Assembly: GCA_030272585.1 (NCBI GenBank) | Contig: BSYQ01000012.1 | Span: 3,534,001 to 3,598,000 of the forward strand | Origin: Bryopsis sp. KO-2023 | Taxonomy: Eukaryota > Chlorophyta > Ulvophyceae > Bryopsidales > Bryopsidaceae | Direction of reading: 5' to 3' | DNA: 64,000 nt | In this document: positions 1-12,124 of the stretch, one piece after another | Position numbering within the stretch: position 1 is the first letter of the stretch | How the letters are laid out: each line of letters opens with the position of its first letter | Notes under the pieces: model-generated | Databases searched by the model: none | What the model was told of the DNA's origin: nothing | The model's input: only the letters and a program-made list of their open reading frames with translations | Translations under genes and position numbers: made by a program

Positions 1-35
1 TCTTGAAAGAGGTAGGATCGGTGGACCTTTCTTAC

Positions 36-144
36 CCCCGCACATGTCCAGCACGGTGTCTTTCCTTAGGCATCGTGCACAGCCCTCTTTCAAACTCAAA
101 TTTTTCCACTTCCGGGCTCGTTCCTCGACCTCATCAGTGCTCAT
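36..144 (-). CDS. First exon of an unidentified gene, cut by the window edge
   Basis: An ATG at 144 (minus strand) opens a 36-codon reading frame that ends at a consensus donor (G|GTAAG, GT at 35-34) in phase 1. The peptide begins MSTDEVEERARKW and carries a Cys-x2-Cys pair (EGCARC) and another Cys near its end. The rest of the gene lies outside the window. I do not recognise the family; the Cys pair could belong to a zinc-binding fold, but one exon is too little to say. The clean start and strong donor are the only evidence for coding. Confidence 0.45.
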
Positions 145-1816
145 CTTACTACTGCTCAATTTTTTAAGTTGAGCTATCTTTTTCTTATTTTTGCCATCCT
201 GAAAATCCCCCACCCTGACTCTCCGTTTGGTTTGCCCCAGAATTTCATTCGAGGTGGGCTCAGGGACCCCTATGCAAGCATGCACTTTCAATGCTATGGA
301 ATAAGTACCCTCCCTGAAAACCCACTCTTGCCTTTCTTTTTTCAGTTTCTTTTGATAAGACCTTGTTATAATTCTGCTGTTGGGAGGAGCTCGAACCTCA
401 TCAGGGAAAACTAACCCACACACGGGACCACACACCCCAGATGCGTTCTGATCTCCAGAGGGTTCCCCAACAATTTTCTCACTCTGCATTTTGTAGGCCC
501 TTAATCTCAGGCTGGCCAACAAGTCAAACGATGAATACGGTTGGGAGGGGGCGAATTGGTCTCCATGCCACTCCACAGTCGTTCCGACGGCCGCTCCGAC
601 GGAGTTCACAGCGTCTACGTCATTTCCGAAAAGTGGGCGTTTTCTACTTCGAGGCAACATTCTTGTTTCCCCTCGGAGTGGAATTCAGAAAGGAGACCTC
701 GGGAATTTCGCCCTTCGTTGAGCGACGTCGTCAGAGGTTCTAGATCTAGCAAGCAGCATAAACTCCAGCCTGGGAACCCTCGAGCGCGCGATTCTGCGCC
801 CAGGAGCTCGGTCGCAACGCTGAAAATAGAAATCGCCCACGGTGAACCACCTGAATGAAGCAATAAAGTCGGCGTCAAACAGGGCACGCATAGAAAAAAA
901 CTCCAACTGTGCGCAAGTAGTGCCGCAGCAGGGAAAAATATTCAACCCACCGAGGGTTACTGGTATATTGGTAGCAATTCACTTCTTCTGCCAGCAACTT
1001 CCAGAAACCAGGCAAGAATCGAAATTATGGGAGCATCTCGTCACCAGCCGCCATTTTTTTCTGTTTGGACATAATTTTGTGGATCAGCTGTTGCGTTTTT
1101 CTTGCTGAAAGGATTGTCTACAATTTTTCGCTATGAGGCTTTTTTTTGTTGGTGCCATAGTTCGTTTGCCACAGTTACTGGCGTCCACAACGCCTCTGAC
1201 TACTGCTCCTTCTCGCATATTTCTCTTGCGTAGAAGGAGATCAAGAACAGGGGCGTCGTGTCCAGGGCTTTCAAACGAAGTGAGGACGCTCTCGAACTCT
1301 GGGAGACCAACTGCCCTATGAAAGGCACGATCGTCAGGGATTTCTCGACTTGGGGGCGAGTCCGCCGCTACGGAAATATTTAGGTTGAAGACGTGTTCTT
1401 GGTCTTGCAACGTCGGTCTCGGTAGTTGCTCAACCTCAACATACGGAGACTAGTTTCTTCCCAACCACAAGCGGCCAGTACGGAAATATTATGCATAACA
1501 TAAAATTTAGCTAAGGCCAGCCACAAAAATACACAACCCAGCCACTTACTACACCCACGTCTCGTCATGACGGTCCACAGCCACGGTCCTGAGTACTGAA
1601 CCTTTGAAGCTCCCTTTCACTGACGCGCGGTATGCCGCTGACAACATCCTTCTTGCGGCTCTAGAAATCCATAGTCGGATATTCTTGGAGTTTGGACACA
1701 GTGCATATGCATATTCTGCCAACCCGATTCCCTTCCTCACGTACTTAAGCGACGCGTTCTTGCAATATGTTCACCATTCCTCAGTGCTTCCGCTTTTCCT
1801 GTGAAGATACGCGACA
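145..1816. other. Intergenic region, divergent promoter interval
   Basis: About 1.7 kb between the divergent partial gene on the left and the PstS-like gene on the right. Open frames here are short, overlap each other in several frames, and show neither splice structure nor recognisable protein sequence. The motif tacggaaatatt occurs twice (near 1369 and 1479). No gene is supported. Confidence 0.5.
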
Positions 1817-3083
1817 ATGGCATCCGTCCAAACCACTTTGTGCCTCGCCGTCGTCTTCGCCCTGGCCTTGGGCAGCCATGCTATTGACTCCGCTGTCGGT
1901 AGTAGCGCAGTTGCAAAGATTATGGAAAACTGCGTCGCTGCGGAGATCGACGGATTCTCCTATTCTGCTGATGGCAGCGGTGCAGGCCAGGACTACGCTG
2001 TAGCCGCCCCTGGAAACATCGGTGTTTCTGACGTCCCTCTGAGCGCCTCGGGCATCCTCCACTGCCCCTTCGCCACTGGTATCATCCGCGTCGTTGCCAA
2101 CAACAAGGAAGGGCTCAAGCTCGACGCCTGCACCTTGGCAGGAATCTTCGACGGATCCATCACAAAATGGAGCGACAAGGCCATTGTTGCTCTCAACGGA
2201 GATATGGCGTAAGTTTCTCTTCGATTAGATTGTGCGGGATGACATTCAAATATCCAACTTGAGTTGACAGCAGCACGAGTGTATTTTTTTGGCAATTTCT
2301 TGGCTACGAAAGGACCACATCCTCCCAAACAGAACTCACAACCAACAGAGGTTGATCGGTTTTGTGTTTCAGACCTTACAACTTGTGGTGTTGAATTTTG
2401 GGCCAATGTTCTTTTTTTCCTTTCAGACGAAAGAGCTAGATTCAGGGCCATTTTTTGGCCAGCGAAATTTTTAAAAAATACATCAGTTGATACATTCAAC
2501 CTTGTGTGCGCTTGTGATTGACGGTGACGTCTGTTCCGCTTGCAGTGACACTTTGACCGGAAAGATCGTCCCAATTGGTCGATCGGACAGCAGTGGATCC
2601 ACCTCTTTGATGAGCCAGTACGCAAGCACCTGCGGCTCTGGATTCGGGTTGGGAACTGGCAAGACCCTGTCATGGGGACCAACTGTCAAAACCGCCGACG
2701 GCACCAGCGGAGTGCTCAACTTGGTGGCTAAAACTGAGGGCGGAATCACTTACGCCTCTCGTGGATCCCCTGAAGTCGCTTTGGCCAACGCCGATGGTAA
2801 CTTTGTCACCTCCTCATCCGCCAGTCCTCCAGGAGATGTCTCCGTCCCAGCCCCAGGTGGCTCCTGGTCCGATGTCAGCTTCATCAATGGAGGCGGTAAC
2901 ACTCACCCCATCTCCTTCGCTCCCTTCATTCTCACCAACGCAGACGATGGTGGAGAGGACGTCAAGGGATTCCTGAAGACCGCTTACTCAAGTGCCGTCC
3001 AAGGCTGTGCCGCGTCCCAGGGATTCCAGGGTGTCACTGGAAGTCTCGAAAAAGCTGGTGCCGCATGCATGAAGGCTTTCTGA
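1817..3083 (+). CDS. Secreted PstS-like phosphate-binding protein (2 exons)
   Basis: Exons 1817-2208 and 2546-3083 give 309 aa; the intron is GTAAGT...TTGCAG and the junction reads MADTLTG in frame. Residues 1-22 are a classic signal peptide ending SHAIDS. The body matches the PstS/SBP_bac phosphate-binding fold: a GSGAGQ loop, SDVPLS, the LAGIFDGSITKWSD block, and RSDSSGSTSLMSQY, which corresponds to the phosphate-contacting RxDxSGTT motif. In bacteria PstS feeds an ABC transporter; related secreted proteins occur in marine algae and are linked to phosphate scavenging. No transporter subunit lies nearby, and the signal peptide suggests an extracellular or cell-surface location. Family assignment is firm; the role in phosphate capture is inferred. 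Confidence 0.9.
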
Positions 3084-3869
3084 GCATGCCTTTTCTGGAG
3101 TTTTGATTGTTTTTTTTCAGTTATGATCAAGCGGGGATGTGAATAGAGAAACAATGCAATGATGATGTGATGCTTGAATTTTTTATTTTGGAAATTGTGT
3201 TGCACATGTTGTGCACATTCCTATGGAATGTATTGAGTGGAAGATGGGAGGATTTTGTGTTTTTCTATGTCTTCAGTTTCTTCTTCGACTTGCAGAGGCG
3301 TTTGATGCAATATCGCAGTCAATCAAATGATAATTCACGAATTTATCTGAACAAGATCCAAGTTGTGACCACAACTCCTTTCTTGTGAAAAAAAAAAGAA
3401 AAAACTAGGCGACAGACCACCTCAGAATGACCAGGTTATGTTATTACACCACACCCATACTGAAACACTCTCAATCCCAACACCTGACATCAGTTCAATT
3501 GAGTGCATGTTGTTTTCAATCAAAAGCAACGGAACAGAGACACCTCTACCAGAGTGGGGCCAATCTCCACCAAAACTTTGGAGAGGAAAAAAAAAAACTG
3601 AAACAATTTTTATTTGGAACTAATAAATTGACATACATGGTTGAGCAGATAATATGCATCACATCTGGGAAAACTGACGTCTAGAGGATAGTTTCCTTTT
3701 TGTGAGAAAAGTTCGAGTTGCGTTGTTGTTCTAATACCTTGCTCCCTTACAATATCCAAGCGCAGGTTAGAGACAGATTTGTTACACTATTGAGAGCATT
3801 ATCACTCTACCACACCGTCTCAAAAAATCACTGCTGGCAAGTGCTTCAAATGTCAAAACTGTTGAAAAA
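3084..3869. other. Intergenic, between convergent 3' ends
   Basis: A/T-rich sequence between the stop codons of the PstS-like gene (+) and the PEP-mutase-like gene (-). It should hold both 3' UTRs and polyadenylation signals. Only short unsupported frames are seen. Confidence 0.5.
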
Positions 3870-5724
3870 TCATTCCACAAAAACCTCGACCACCCTGTCT
3901 CCGCTTGGCACCCGTACAATGGGCTCCTTAGGATCCCATTCCTTGCCGAGCCCTTCCTTAATCAATTTCTCCAAATCGAAGTCATCATCTGGAAACAAAC
4001 TGGCAATCCCACTCAGAAAACCCGTAGGAGCCGTCGTTTCCAACTGAACTTTCCCAGTCCCCCTCTCTTTAATGCACAATCTGATCTGCTTGGGCAGAGG
4101 ACCCTTTTTCTTCCCCTCACCGCTACCCCCGTCGCCACCGACCTTCGTGTTATCGAAAATCAGGTCAGTTCGCTCCTTGGCCGAAGGCTTTGCATAATCA
4201 CTTCTCTCAATCACCTCATCAGCTTCCACGACCTCAGATTCCGATCCTGAATCCCCTACATTTGATTTTGATGTTGATTTTGAATTCTCCCCGGTGTCGA
4301 CCGTTTCAGCCACGCTACCCCCATCCATAGAAACCCTATCAGGCTCCTCGGTGGGCGGAAAACTTGTTGCTGGAGTTGCATATTTTTCTTGTTCTTCAAA
4401 GTAGCTCGGAAAACCGACCACATCTTGGATATGAGAAAAAGAAGGCACTTGGGGAATCCTCCCAGTTTTCAGCGTCGTAAGGGCTGACTCCATTGCTCCG
4501 ATGGAAACTCCCAGAAGCGACAAAGGATAAGCCGCCAGCTTGAAACCCAAATCCTGGAGGTCCCCCGGCAACAGGATCGGGGTTTTCCCACCTTCCAGCA
4601 TGTTTGCTAGCTTGGGGACATCAGGGGCAACCTGAGATCACATAGTTTTGTTTTAACAGACCCCACAGGATGTCATCAAAGTACAACACTGAAAACTAAA
4701 CAATTTTGAAAGGCTCTGTATTGAATTCACTGGAGGTCCATGCGACTTGGGGTTATTCTGTTCAGAGAGGCCTGCCTGCACCGCACATTTCCATAGGGTT
4801 GTATAAAGCTTTAAATCCACATGTTCAAATAGTGTATGGCGATGATTTTTTTTTCACCAGATGTATCAATCCAGGGCTGAAGTCTCTTGTAGCATCCACT
4901 CATTGCAATGCAGGTTTTTCACCAGTGTTGAACTTTCCCCTTGTGTTCATAAAAACCAAGTGTGCACTCCTTGGGGTGGGTCCAAGGCAATTTAACTTTA
5001 ACTTTTATTTTATGTTTCGTCGCCTGACCTTGCAAAACGCACGCATTTCGTCCACAGACGTGAGAGCGTCTATAAATAGAATGTCCGCTCCCTGGTCGGC
5101 GAACGACGCCACTCGCCACAACGCTTCGTCGAGAGACTCCGCTTGTCGAGCGTCGGTTCTCGCGAGTACCGCGATATCCTTTCCCTCAGTTCGCGCGTCC
5201 ACAGCGGCGCGAATCCTCGCCGTTGCCTCATCCCGACTCACGACAGCCTTTCCTTTCACGTGACCGCACGACTTTGGCGCAATTTGGTCTTCGATCAGAA
5301 TCCCAGCGAAACCAGCATCCGCATAGCCCTTTACAGTGCGTTTCACGTTCATCGCATTCCCATACCCCGCGTCACCATCTCCAATCACGGGTATGCCTCG
5401 GGTCGCCTCGTGGACGCTCCTCCCGGTGTCCAGCATTTCCGAGTAAGTGATCAAGCCTGCGTCTGGTAGCCCCAGTTTAGCGGCCGAGGTGGTGAATCCG
5501 CTCATAAACGTGAACGGAAACCCGGCTCGCTCGATAAGCTTCGCGCTCAAGGCATCGTGACAGCAAGGTCCAAGGAGGATGTCTGGACCAGCCAGAAGTT
5601 CCCTTAGTTTCTCAGTTCTATCCTCTTTTCCGGCGCGCGTGATGACTGCGCGTGGTGGGCGACGAGGCTCTTGCTTTGCGCGCCATCGGGCTTGTTGCCC
5701 TCCAAGACTCCAGGTTGCGGACAT
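3870..5724 (-). CDS. PEP mutase/isocitrate lyase superfamily enzyme with C-terminal extension (2 exons)
   Basis: Exons 5724-5029 and 4631-3870 (minus) join in phase 0 as AFCK|VAPDVPK, giving 485 aa. The first ~35 residues are Arg-rich with few acids, like a mitochondrial or plastid presequence. The TIM-barrel motifs are present: GDGDAGYG (115-122, metal-binding Asp residues), IEDQ followed by SCGH (~152-155, the catalytic Cys loop of lyases), and LARTDA. KLANMLEGGKTPIL is the usual helix 8 region. This set fits carboxyvinyl-carboxyphosphonate phosphorylmutase or methylisocitrate lyase-like C-C/C-P lyases; the substrate cannot be fixed. From about residue 316 a ~170-residue extension follows: a Ser/Glu-rich linker and a compact tail (LCIKERG...VRVPSG) that the family normally lacks. 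Confidence 0.92.
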
Positions 5725-7086
5725 GCTGGCTGGTTGGATTTTGCACTGAGCAGTGCAAAAGATTTGAAATCATTATTGCCATTCTCTGGATGGTCGAAAA
5801 GTCGGAGGGTGTCGAGATGAATGGGGAGGCGATGTTGATGTTTCAACAGAGCCTCCAACAGAGGTGTTTGTGCCATTCCTTTTGGGCACACCCAGCGCTG
5901 AAAATATCTGAGATTCAGAGGCCAATCTTTCCTCAGCTTTACTTCAACAACAATTTTTGTATTTCCCTTCCTGCAGCCCAGCAGCATTGTCGACAGATTT
6001 CTCAAGTTGACGGAACCTTATCACAATTCTTGTCACAAAACAAAAATCTTGTAACAAATGAGTGCTGTGGACTGTTTTGTGAGTGAATGGTGTTCTTTGA
6101 AGTGTTGACTTTCACAAGGCAGTTTTTTAGGGTTCTTTTGCTTCTTGGTAATTGAGAGGGGGTGCTGCTGCATTATTTTGCACAGGCTGGCATCGTGTGG
6201 GCGACCACTTTGTCTTACAATCAAAACTGGTCACCCAAAATCCTTGTCTCCGAAACAATGCATGAAGCATGGTAACTCAAAGGATGTACAATAGAATTTC
6301 CAATGAGATTTTGTGCCTTTCCACATCGTGGGGATGCTTCAGCCATTTACAACATGATAACCCAAGTCTTTGGGCCATATAATTGTTTCCCCATTTGTTT
6401 TATTTTTGTTTTTTCGATCAGATTTACTTTTGCCTGTTCAAAGAAGAGTTCTTTGTAGCAGCGGAATATCTTTTTTTCACATACGGTTCCGCATATCCAG
6501 CTGGAATCCTTTCCCCCGCAGGGGCAAGGCATCACATATTCCAAAAGTGGCATCATACATAAATGTCAGGAACAATTTTACACTCTCAAGAAGAAACAGC
6601 CACCTGAGCGAATCTAGATGGTGTCCTACAATCAATGTCCTTTTTTTATATCTTCTCCTAAGCTTGCATGACTAAACCCACAAAACAAAAAACACAGACT
6701 TCCATAGAACGGTCAAAACCCCGAAACAAGACATCCACTACAACTGGCATCTCATGCACAATCAGTGAACCCACCCCTTTGGAAAAAAAAATGACGTTCA
6801 TTGTCTCACTCTCAAAATATCACATTCATTTATAATACAGTTTTAAGACAGTTTCAAAACTCAGGTACTTCCCTGAAAACCCATGTTGGATGGACAAAAC
6901 TCCCCACAAAACAAACCAACACATGACCAAAACCCCAGCATATCTAATTGTCCACAAGGCATTAATCGATGAAGTCGTTGTGTGGCTAATGGTTCCTTCT
7001 CATTGCTTTTGTTCCCTTTTCTTATTAGGAAGAGACTACTTCAGGTCAAAAATCAAACATAAAGGTCAAAAATCAAACATAAGGTT
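5725..7086. other. Intergenic region
   Basis: This lies upstream of the PEP-mutase-like start and downstream of the hybrid-cluster-protein stop, both on the minus strand. No exon with credible splice sites or family similarity was found. It includes the tandem repeat listed separately near 7042-7080. Confidence 0.45.
7042..7080. repeat. Two-copy tandem repeat, 20-nt period
   Basis: The unit aggtcaaaaatcaaacat occurs twice in tandem just beyond the hcp stop codon, so it probably lies in the 3' UTR of that transcript. Confidence 0.85.
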
Positions 7087-10000
7087 TCAATTTCCCTGCA
7101 TCATGAGTTCGACGTCTTTCTCAGGGTGTTTGACGTCTGCTACTTTCAGCCCAAATTCGTCGATCAACAGGCACACCGCATCGTTCGTCAAAAATGCGGG
7201 CAAGGTTGGCCCCAATCGAATGTTCCTGACGCCCAGATGTAAAAGCGTCAACAAGATGGAGACCGCCTTTTGCTCGAACCACGAAATATCCAACGAGAGG
7301 GGCAGCTCGTTGATGTCCTTGTGCAAAGCGCCGGCCAATTCTGAAGCAACCGTGATGGCGCTGTATGCGTCGTTGCACTGGCCCATGTCCATCAGTCGAG
7401 GCAAATCACTCCCGGGAAGAACACCGAGATCTTGGTCGAAAAATCTGAACTTTCCGCAGCCCAGGGTCAATACGATGGTGTTTTGAGGAAGGGCAGAAAC
7501 GACATCGCCATAGTACCTGAACCAAACGTATCATTCGATGCTCAAAATTCCCTTGAAACAAACAAACAAACAAACAGTCGCGGCGCCGCCAAGGAGTTCT
7601 CACAAAATGATCGAACCATTCCAATCTCAACGAGGTATTACTAAAGACATCAACATTTCTACCAAGAAGCCAACAAATTCCACATCTTGATGCCATCTAG
7701 AAAATCGACACAGCTAGTCAATGCATGGGGAACTTTGTTTTACTATTCTTAGGGGACATGGCCAAGCTGAAAGTGGATGCTAAGACATGCACTTACTTTC
7801 TACTCTGCTCAGGTGCATCGCACCCTCCGACCAGAAAGATGTGTTCCAGATGGCCCTCTTTAATGGCATCAATAAGTTTATCAGCCACCCCCATCACGGC
7901 ATGATGGCCATAGCCAGTGACCACAGTCTTTTCTCCTGCTGGTTCTTCGTCAAACCCAGACATCTCGAGGGCGGTTTCAACGATTTTCGAAAAATCTTTT
8001 TCCTGCAGGTGCTCCACTCCAGGCATTCCCACCTAAACGCGTACATGGAGCATTTTATTTCGTTTTTTCTCTGTGCTGTTCCCCATACCCACAACAGGAT
8101 AACCACAATTGAATTCGACCATAGATGTATTCGGGTAATGTGTCCCAATTCGACATTAGCAGTCAAAATGGATGTTAGCACGAAATGGCGGTTTGTGACA
8201 ATTCTTGGAAAATGACAGGTGAAGTTGAGACAAATTCATAAGTAATGGCGGGCTTCCATTTTTAGAGGTCATTATCTTCGAGTGTCGAGATAAAAAACAC
8301 TCACCTCTCCAGTAGTGAACATGCGATCGCTGTATGTCGCCCATGGAACGACAATACAATTGGAAGTCATCAAAATGGGGCCAGGAAATTTGCTGAATTC
8401 TTTCCTTTGTTTGTACCAAGCCCCTCCGTAGTGGCCTGCCAAATGACTGTACTTGTGCAGCTTTGAGTAGCCGTGCGCTGGCAGCATTTCACCATGAGTG
8501 TAAATGTTGATGTCCTTGCCTTCTGTTTGCTTCAGCAAATCCTCGAGATCCCCCAGATCATGGCCACTCACCAGAATGGCCTTTCCTGGAAGACGAATGC
8601 AGTCGAATTAATACAAATGTTTTTTTTTTTTTCGATTCGATGGGAATCCTATGGTGTGCGCCAATTATGCCAATGGCACTTTCAATCGTCTCTTATGACC
8701 TCCAAAAACCTCCCACTCAAAAATTCAAAAATTCGCCGGTACCTTTTCTGGGGGTCAAATGCACAGTCGTGGGCTGAGGAATGCCAAAACGGGCAGAATG
8801 GGCGGCATCCAGATTTCTCATTGCTTTGAGGTTCGTTTCGCCCAGTCGTAAGCATGTGTCCAAAACTGGCCCACAATGCTCGCTTTCAGAGCTAGCCAGA
8901 AAAGCCAGGGCCTGACAAATAGAAATACACCCTTTTCAATAAATCTGTCTGGGAAAAAAAAAGCTCGAAGCTCATTTTTGCTTTGCTTTCAGATTTGATT
9001 GTCTGACCCATCAAATAAATCGTAAAAAAAAATAACAGAGCGTAGAGGATTCAGTGTAATTGGACATGAGTTGATATTTCGACAACCCTAAAAACGCATG
9101 CATTCATCGAGGTGCTTCATGTGTGACACATTTCACTTGGATGCATGTGAGTCTGTCAGACATACCTCCTGACAGAAGGCATCCACTTCGGGGTCCTGAT
9201 GGCCCAGGACTTCAGCGTGGTGGGAATAAGCTGCCAAACCCTTGAGCCCGTAAGTGAGCAACTCATGAAGCCCCAAGAGAGTATCTATGCCCAGCCTTTG
9301 CATTTCGTACCTCCTGTGTTTCAAGTCCACCTATACATCGCCAAGCAACATGTTATGTTCGATCCTATATCATTCTTGAAAAATATACATTTTGCACCTT
9401 GGTAAAAGCCAAAAAGGATCCAACAAATATTCTTTTTCCCATAAACTGTGCACTGCAGGCTCAATTCAAAAATCCAGTTCCAAGGGCTGCAGCAAAAAAC
9501 AGCAAACCACTGTTCAAATCTGTTGGAATGATATTTCCCTCAGTAAAAAAGTGAATTGAAAAGCATTTTTTATACTTACAGCTTTGCCAACAGCAACCAA
9601 GTCCTCCACACTTGGATTGGGCCCCACACGATCAAATAAATTAAACTTGAACGGATGGGGAAGGCTATCGAACCAAATCAAGTCTGGAGTCTCAGGCGAT
9701 TTTCCCTGGCGAGAAAATAAAATAAAACCAATCAATCCAGTACTGAAATTCTTGCATCGATATAGTTTGTTTTTTGACACTACAAAAAAATTGGGGGGTG
9801 TGAAAAAGGAAGCTGCCTGGATAAAACCTCACACCTCCATGGTCTCTCTCAACCGGTTGGTGAGCTCATGACATTCAACGATATATTGCTGGAATCGAGT
9901 TTCGTCCAGATTGACATTAGTCAGCGTCGAAAAGGCGGCAGCTTTCACAAAGGCATTGATATCTGGATCGTTCAATCCCTTTTCACTGCGAGCAAAATGT

Positions 10001-10438
10001 GCCCAGCCCCCCAGGCCTTTCAAGGAATACATCAGCAAATCCTGACAAAACACAAAACAGAACAATAATACTGTGAATGCTTTGCTACCTTGACCTCCCC
10101 CCCCCCAAAAAAAAACACGATACATTTAAATAGACCTGCTCACTAATTCAGCATGTCAAAACAACATCACTCAGCTAAGAAATATTCCGTCTGAGCATAA
10201 CTTTTCCGGAATTCCCACCAAATAGTGAGTTCTGTGGCTGAAAACGACCAAGACTAGACAAAAAATATATCTATGGAAAGCATACCTCGAGTTATGCTTT
10301 CCACTCGAGTGTCAAAAAAAAAACATCACAATAGTTGCTACCCACCTGCAGCACAGCTGTGTCAGGTGTTTTCCCACAGATTCCTATTTTGGTGCATCCT
10401 TGGCCATGAGCGGTCTGCTCACATTGAAAGCAAAACAT
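7087..10438 (-). CDS. hcp: Hybrid cluster protein (hydroxylamine reductase / NO-related), 8 exons
   Basis: Exons (minus): 10438-10346, 10041-9835, 9705-9580, 9330-9166, 8911-8743, 8585-8305, 8032-7797, 7516-7087; all phases join, giving 568 aa, close to the usual ~550. The N-terminus has C3-x2-C6-x8-C15-x5-C21, the class I pattern that binds a cubane 4Fe-4S cluster. Hybrid-cluster ligand regions follow in order: [31 protein letters not shown] and [10 protein letters not shown]. Known members reduce hydroxylamine or act on nitric oxide under low oxygen. An open frame continues upstream of this Met to an acceptor at 10510 (ERRRGT...), so a further 5' exon may add a targeting sequence; I did not find it. 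Located in cytosol, mitochondrion or plastid depending on that exon. Confidence 0.95.
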
Positions 10439-10979
10439 TTCGGAGGCATCGGAATCAATGACCGGCTCTCCTGAAGTAGACACGGATCCAATCGTGCCAC
10501 GCCTCCTCTCCTGCAGTAATTGTTGCAAAATTAAAAAACTGGTGTCATGAAAAAAAAATTGCACTGATGCTCCCAGAATAGGGTAAATTGATTATCAAAA
10601 GGTTGCAGTTTTTGTTTCTAGAAATCTGGTCTTCCACAACAGGTGGTCTCCAGAAATATGGTCCACTTAACTTTAGCAAAAAACAAGATGTTTTGGGGAA
10701 AATAATAATAATGACCTGTATCGCCATAAATGGTAAACATGGGGACATGGATTGCAAAAATATTGCCACCGCTTGTTCCTGTATGGGCAATCCTAACCAA
10801 CATTCTTTTGTTTTTCCAAAAAGAAACTTCTACAAAAATGGAAGCAAAAACGTATTGTTGTCAGTATCAACCCAACTCTTAAGAAAACCTAGTACAAAAA
10901 AAGTAATCACCAGCATGTGAATGAAAATAATATAATGTTATTATAACAGTTGGTCAGTACTGAATGAATAAATGAAGGT

Positions 10980-11256
10980 TTAATTTATATTAGGCAAACA
11001 TGGCCAACGAAGGCCATCGATGACGAGGTTATTTAGCCCGGTTCGTACTGATAATAAGATAACATTATTGATTACCAGTGGTGGGTGGAGTATTGGCCCC
11101 TGTTTTGCATAGGGCATTCGAGTAATGGTGCTGCTGATTGGCTTCCTGTTCAGGGTTGTGGAAGACAGCAAGTTGCCTCTTCCACAGCCCACATTCAAAT
11201 TCTGCATTGTGGCTCCTTGAGGATACTACCTCTTGTCAAAAAAAAAAAAAAAAAAC
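10980..11256 (+). mobile_element. Possible retroposed (poly-A-tailed) segment
   Basis: A ~250-bp segment whose base composition differs from its A/T-rich surroundings ends abruptly in an uninterrupted run of about 18 A at 11239-11256, as SINEs, LINE 3' ends or retroposed transcripts do. I could not find a convincing target-site duplication or a known element signature, so this remains a suggestion. Confidence 0.3.
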
Positions 11257-11732
11257 AGAATGTTGGAAAGGAAAAAAAAACCTATGGAAAACCTAATCAT
11301 GTGCACTCAATATACAATGAATTCATTTAAAATTGAAGATTAAAGCACAATTTGTGGGAAATCTGCATGTAAATCAAGGTGCCTTAATTTATTTTTATTT
11401 TTTTTTGACAGGATTTACTACAGGGCGTTGAAATTTTGTAATATAATTCCAACCAAGCCTCATTAATGGATGCGAAAATTGAGGTGCGTTCGAGACTTCC
11501 GAATGGGTCGACACGCATCATTGGCCCATGTCAGTCGAAATTAATTCAGGCTTCCTAACAGACGGGCAACTCCAAACTGAGCCCGCCATTACCCTAAGAA
11601 CTAAAAACTACTAAAAACTCGCTGGCAGCCAATGCGAACATAGGGCGGGGTGGGTTTCGCGGTGCAGACGCTCTTTTGACACACCCTGATCGCGAAAATC
11701 GTCGAATTGTGGAGCTAATATTCAACGAATGG

Positions 11733-11763
11733 CCAGTGGGGTCGAGGAGCTCGACCCCACTGG
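11733..11763. repeat. Perfect hairpin: 14-bp stem, 3-nt loop
   Basis: CCAGTGGGGTCGAG at 11733-11746 is the exact reverse complement of 11750-11763, separated by GAG. The stem is G/C-rich and would be stable as RNA or DNA. It lies in the interval between hcp and the next gene; no function is evident. Confidence 0.9.
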
Positions 11764-12124
11764 AAAAAGACAACGCTCTCCGCTCACCTGTTTTTTTTTT
11801 CTTTCTCCGACAGGCGCCCCTGGGTGTATTCGTCTTTAAAGCACTTTCCATCGTTTTGGTTGGGTGCTTGAGATTTTAATAGATTAGCACCAGCTCCGTC
11901 CTGCTAGGACGCGAAAGGTGGGACGGGGTACGCTTGGATGTCCACAGTGCAATTTTTCGTGCCGATACACATGCGAGTGTCCAATATGTGTCGCCACCTC
12001 ACCATTATTCTTCATGAGTGGCCGCCAGAGCACGAAAAACGCGCAGCAATAAACCATGGAAAGAGATGCTTCGCTGAACCCTGTTCATTGCTCCTTGGAG
12101 GAGTCTGAGAAGGTGTTGTGAAGA

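Larger units (their letters stand above)
10511..12100. other. Upstream region of hcp and of the next gene; no resolved gene
   Basis: This 1.6-kb stretch should contain the missing 5' exon of hcp (minus) and the start of the plus-strand gene that follows. It also holds a segment ending in an A18 tract and a perfect hairpin, both listed separately. A minus-strand frame beginning near 11851 (Met-Glu-Ser-Ala) runs to a GTGAGC donor and could be a first exon, but nothing links it to a gene. Confidence 0.4.

Noticed and set aside
1993-2682. 229-codon minus-strand open frame
   Set aside because: It lies opposite both exons and the intron of the PstS-like gene and has no recognisable sequence.
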